A stretch of 64,000 bases of DNA from Mycolicibacterium sp. CR10 (GTDB lineage: Bacteria > Actinomycetota > Actinomycetes > Mycobacteriales > Mycobacteriaceae): contig NZ_STGE01000024.1 of assembly GCF_005222675.1 (NCBI RefSeq), positions 186,001 through 250,000 on the forward strand. The letters run 5' to 3'. Position 1 is the stretch's first letter; each line of letters opens with the position of its first letter. The position numbers were made by a program, and so were the translations under genes. Below the pieces are notes generated by a model. The model made no database searches, had not been told where the DNA came from, and saw only the letters and a program-made list of their open reading frames with translations. This document shows positions 61,011 through 64,000 of the stretch, piece after piece.

Positions 61011-62513
61011 ATGTCTGTCGACGCTTCCGAGCTGCTGGATTACGACGAGGTCATCGCCAAGTACGACCCCGTGCTCGGTCTGGAGGTGCATGTCGAGCTG
61101 TCGACGAAGACCAAGATGTTCTGCGGGTGCGCCAACAGCTTCGGCAACGAGCCCAACACCCAGGTGTGCCCGGTATGCCTCGGGCTTCCCGGCTCGCTGC
61201 CGGTGCTCAACCAGGTCGCCGTCGAGTCCGCCATCCGCATCGGGCTGGCGCTGAATTGCGAGATCGCGCCGTGGGGCCGGTTCGCGCGCAAGAACTACTT
61301 CTATCCGGACCAGCCGAAGAACTATCAGATCAGCCAGTACGACGAACCCATCGCGATCAACGGCTACCTCGAGGTCCCGCTCGACGACGGCACCACCTGG
61401 CGGGTGGAGATCGAGCGCGCGCATATGGAGGAGGACACCGGCAAGCTGACCCACCTCGGAAGCGATACCGGGCGGATCTCGGGCGCGACGACCTCGCTGG
61501 CCGACTACAACCGCTCCGGCGTTCCCCTGATCGAGATCGTCACCAAGCCGGTCGAGGGCACCGGCGAGCGGGCCCCCGAGATCGCGCGCGCCTATGTCAC
61601 CGCGCTCCGGGATCTGTTGCGCGCCCTGGATGTCTCTGACGTCCGGATGGACCAGGGTTCAATGCGGTGCGACTCGAACGTCTCGCTGAAGCCGACCGGC
61701 CAGGCGGAGTTCGGCACCCGCACCGAGACGAAGAACGTCAACTCCCTCAAGAGTGTCGAGGTGGCGGTCCGTTACGAGATGCGCAGGCAGGCAGCGGTTT
61801 TGCAGTCCGGCGGCGCAATCGTGCAGGAGACCCGGCACTTCCACGAGGACGGTTACACCTCGCCCGGTCGCAGCAAGGAAACGGCGCAGGACTATCGGTA
61901 CTTCCCCGAGCCGGACCTCGAACCGGTGGCTCCCACCGCTGAGTACGTCGAGCGACTGCGGCAGACGATCCCTGAACTTCCGTGGCTGTCGCGCAAGCGA
62001 ATTCAGCAAGACTGGGGGATTTCCGACGAGGTCATGCGCGACCTGCGAAACATTGGTGCCCTCGACCTGATCGCCGCGACCGTCGATCACGGCGCGTCGA
62101 GCGAGTCCGCTCGGGCCTGGTGGGGAAACTTCCTGGTGCAGAAGGCCAACGAGGCCAACGTCGAGCTGTCCGACTTGGCGATCACCCCGGCCCAGGTCGC
62201 CGCCGTGGTCAAACTCGTCGACGACGGAAAACTGTCCAACAAGTTGGCCCGTCAGGTGGTCGAGGGGGTGTTGGCGGGCGAGGGTGAACCCGAGCAGGTG
62301 ATGACCGACCGCGGGCTGGTCGTCGTGCGCGACGACTCGCTGATCCAGGCCGCCGTCGACGAGGCGCTGGCAGCCAACCCCGATGTCGCAGAGAAGATCC
62401 GCGGCGGCAAGGTGCAGGCGGCCGGGGCGATCGTGGGCGCCGTGATGAAGGCGACCAAGGGCCAGGCCGACGCCGCTCGGGTGCGCGAACTGGTCATGGC
62501 CGCGTGTAGCTGA
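61011..62513 (+). CDS. gatB: Asp-tRNA(Asn)/Glu-tRNA(Gln) amidotransferase subunit B
   Basis: 500 aa from ATG. GatB core: [35 protein letters not shown] with a metal-binding Cys pair, [23 protein letters not shown], and [19 protein letters not shown]-terminal YqeY-like tail domain binds tRNA. It phosphorylates the misacylated tRNA and then amidates it with the ammonia from GatA. It is the fourth gene of the gatC-gatA-pfkA-gatB cluster, in the same order as Rv3012c to Rv3009c. Confidence 0.97.
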   Translation: MSVDASELLDYDEVIAKYDPVLGLEVHVELSTKTKMFCGCANSFGNEPNTQVCPVCLGLPGSLPVLNQVAVESAIRIGLALNCEIAPWGRFARKNYFYPDQPKNYQISQYDEPIAINGYLEVPLDDGTTWRVEIERAHMEEDTGKLTHLGSDTGRISGATTSLADYNRSGVPLIEIVTKPVEGTGERAPEIARAYVTALRDLLRALDVSDVRMDQGSMRCDSNVSLKPTGQAEFGTRTETKNVNSLKSVEVAVRYEMRRQAAVLQSGGAIVQETRHFHEDGYTSPGRSKETAQDYRYFPEPDLEPVAPTAEYVERLRQTIPELPWLSRKRIQQDWGISDEVMRDLRNIGALDLIAATVDHGASSESARAWWGNFLVQKANEANVELSDLAITPAQVAAVVKLVDDGKLSNKLARQVVEGVLAGEGEPEQVMTDRGLVVVRDDSLIQAAVDEALAANPDVAEKIRGGKVQAAGAIVGAVMKATKGQADAARVRELVMAACS

Positions 62514-62568
62514 CCGATGAGCCTCCGATGAGCCCAGGCCTCGATCGTCAGCCACCGGCGTCGAGTCC

Positions 62569-63933
62569 ATGAAGCGACCCCAGGATCTGGTCTTCCGCCT
62601 GCTGCAACAACCACTTCGGCTGCTGTCCCTGCGCTCGATCGTCATCGTCGGTCAGCTCGGCGTGATCATCCTGGTCCTCACCCTCGGTGTCTGGGTGTGG
62701 GTCGGCGTCACCAACGACCAGTACGAGCAGCTCGACCGGCGGTTGGACTCGCTGAGCAGCCTCGGGGACGTCACGACCTTGCTGCGCAGCGCCCAGGACG
62801 GCGTAGGCCTACAACCCGACGAAGGCGAACTGGTGCGCACCGCGCGCATCGGAGACACCACCGTGTCCATCCCCGCAGACGTGGTGCTGCCGGAGCTTCC
62901 CAGCGGCTACGCCGACACCTCGATCGACGGGGTCGAGTACCGCGTGCGCACTTTCACCACGGGCAGCGCGAGGATCGCGCTCGGAGCGCCGTTGGCCGAG
63001 GCCCAGGACCGCATCGATGCGCTGCACTGGCGGGTGTTCTGGATCTGTTCGAGCGTCATCGCCGGCACCCTGCTCGTCGGCTGGGTGATCGCGCTGATCA
63101 TGGTCAACCCGTTCCGGCTGCTGGCTCGCCAGGCCCGTGCCATCAATGCGCAGTCCAATCCGGACGAGGTTCAGGTCCGTGGTGTGTGGGAAGCGGTGGA
63201 GATCTCCGAGGCGGTCGAGGGCATGCTGGCGCGCATCGGTGACGAACAGCAGCGCACCCGCGCCGCATTGGAGTCGGCCCGCGACTTCGCCGCCGTCGCG
63301 TCCCACGAACTGCGAACGCCGTTGACCGCCATGCGCACCAACCTCGAGGTGCTCATGACGCTGGACCTCGGGGCCGAGCAGCGCAAGGAGGTCATCGGCG
63401 ACGTCATGCGCACCCAGAGTCGCATCGAAGCGACGCTCACTGCTCTCGAGAGGTTGGCCCACGGGGAGCTGACGACCGTGGACGATTTCGTTCCGGTCGA
63501 CGTCGCGGAGCTACTCGATCGCGCCGCGCACGACGCGATGCACAACTACCCGGGACTGGACGTGTCGTTGGCATCGTCCACGTCGGTGTTGATGCTCGGG
63601 ATGCCCGCGGGACTGCGCCTGGTGATCGACAACGCCATCGCCAATGCCGTCAAACACGGAGGCGCAACGCAGGTTCGGCTCAGTGTCGTGAGCTCGGCCG
63701 CCGGGGTCGAGATCGCGGTCGACGACAACGGCTCGGGAGTGCCGGAGGAGGAACGCGAAGCGGTGTTCGGGCGCTTCCACCGCGGCACCACCGCGTCGAG
63801 GTCGGGTTCGGGGCTGGGTCTGGCGCTGGTGGCGCAGCAGGCCGAGATCCATGGAGGCACAGCGGCACTGGAGGTCAGCCCGCTGGGGGGGACACGACTG
63901 ATGCTGCGCCTGCCCGGCCCGGGGCCGACCTAG
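62569..63933 (+). CDS. PrrB-like sensor histidine kinase
   Basis: 454 aa. Two membrane helices (about 24-45 and 158-178) flank an extracytoplasmic domain; a HAMP linker follows, then the dimerisation helix with the phospho-acceptor His in FAAVASHELRTPLTAMRTNLEVL, and the ATP domain with NAIANAVKHGG (N box), DDNGSGVP (G1) and SGSGLGLALVAQQ (G2). It is very like M. tuberculosis PrrB from the HAMP region to the end. No response regulator lies next to it in this window. gatB is 55 bp upstream. Confidence 0.9.
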   Translation: MKRPQDLVFRLLQQPLRLLSLRSIVIVGQLGVIILVLTLGVWVWVGVTNDQYEQLDRRLDSLSSLGDVTTLLRSAQDGVGLQPDEGELVRTARIGDTTVSIPADVVLPELPSGYADTSIDGVEYRVRTFTTGSARIALGAPLAEAQDRIDALHWRVFWICSSVIAGTLLVGWVIALIMVNPFRLLARQARAINAQSNPDEVQVRGVWEAVEISEAVEGMLARIGDEQQRTRAALESARDFAAVASHELRTPLTAMRTNLEVLMTLDLGAEQRKEVIGDVMRTQSRIEATLTALERLAHGELTTVDDFVPVDVAELLDRAAHDAMHNYPGLDVSLASSTSVLMLGMPAGLRLVIDNAIANAVKHGGATQVRLSVVSSAAGVEIAVDDNGSGVPEEEREAVFGRFHRGTTASRSGSGLGLALVAQQAEIHGGTAALEVSPLGGTRLMLRLPGPGPT

Positions 63934-63934
63934 C

Positions 63935-64000
63935 TCAGGTGTTGTCGGCGTTGGTGCGCGGGAAGCCGCCGCCCTGCGGGAAGAGGGGGAACACCACGTC
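63935..64000 (-). CDS. lppZ: 3' end of a probable LppZ-like lipoprotein gene
   Basis: The last 21 codons of a gene on the minus strand, running off the right edge. It reads DVVFPLFPQGGGFPRTNADN and one more residue before TGA. As I recall it, LppZ (Rv3006, a sorbosone-dehydrogenase-like beta-propeller lipoprotein) ends in almost the same sequence, and it lies near gatB in M. tuberculosis. The stop is only 1 bp from that of the convergent histidine kinase gene. Confidence 0.65.
   Translation of the reverse strand, partial: DVVFPLFPQGGGFPRTNADNT

Overview
The window looks like chromosome of a rapidly growing mycobacterium (Mycobacterium/Mycolicibacterium). It is uniformly GC-rich, uses many GTG and some TTG starts, and its gene order follows, with local insertions, the Mycobacterium tuberculosis block from nrdE to gatB (about Rv3051c to Rv3006). 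Homologue names rest on remembered family sequences and synteny, not on a search. No tRNA, rRNA, CRISPR array, transposase or integrase was seen.

Layout. (1) 1-13.3 kb: the 3' end of nrdE and, about 12 kb later, nrdF, the two subunits of class Ib ribonucleotide reductase. M. tuberculosis has only a TetR gene and a flavin monooxygenase gene between them. Here there is also an accessory segment: DUF5997 and a LysR-like ligand-binding protein, an OFA-type transporter with a 49-aa small subunit, a VOC protein, a 1413-aa TIR-nSTAND-TM-WD40 protein followed 10 bp later by the wreck of a patatin phospholipase gene, and a geranylgeranyl-reductase-family flavoenzyme. (2) 13.3-21.5 kb: small membrane protein, APC permease, DUF3349, adhC, fecB, ctaD, serB. 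(3) 21.5-25.3 kb: a MocR regulator divergent from a YczE-like membrane gene with a duplicated start region, a PAP2 phosphatase that runs tail-to-tail into it, and a P-loop kinase. (4) 25.4-39.7 kb: an ABC ATPase-Nudix-EchA17 operon, two methyltransferase-like genes, a secreted DUF3298-type protein, an AGCS symporter, a PQQ-propeller lipoprotein, an acyltransferase, an extra zwf, and the three-gene methylglucose lipopolysaccharide (MGLP) operon of glycosyltransferase, GH57 enzyme and methyltransferase. (5) 39.9-47.6 kb: etfB/etfA, an OlsB/PlsC-like acyltransferase pair, iscS-mnmA, a sensor-domain lipoprotein and a MetE-like protein. (6) 47.7-64 kb: a GAF-PAS-PAS-GGDEF diguanylate cyclase, an acyl-CoA ligase, an MmcQ/YjbR protein, ligA, an inserted SbnA-like synthase/GNAT/MFS cassette, an ACT protein, gatC-gatA-pfkA-gatB, a PrrB-like histidine kinase without a partner regulator, and the 3' tip of an lppZ-like gene.

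How the genes fit together. Housekeeping modules are intact: dNTP synthesis, terminal oxidase, serine synthesis, electron-transfer flavoprotein, tRNA thiolation, DNA ligation, the Glu/Asp-tRNA amidotransferase and glycolysis. Novelty is concentrated in the insertions between conserved neighbours. The two strongest candidates are the membrane-anchored TIR-STAND protein with its dead phospholipase partner (a possible antiphage or envelope-surveillance system) and the SbnA-like/GNAT/MFS cassette, which has structured, repeat-bearing control DNA and could make, modify and export a diaminopropionate-type amino acid. Neither function is shown by sequence alone.
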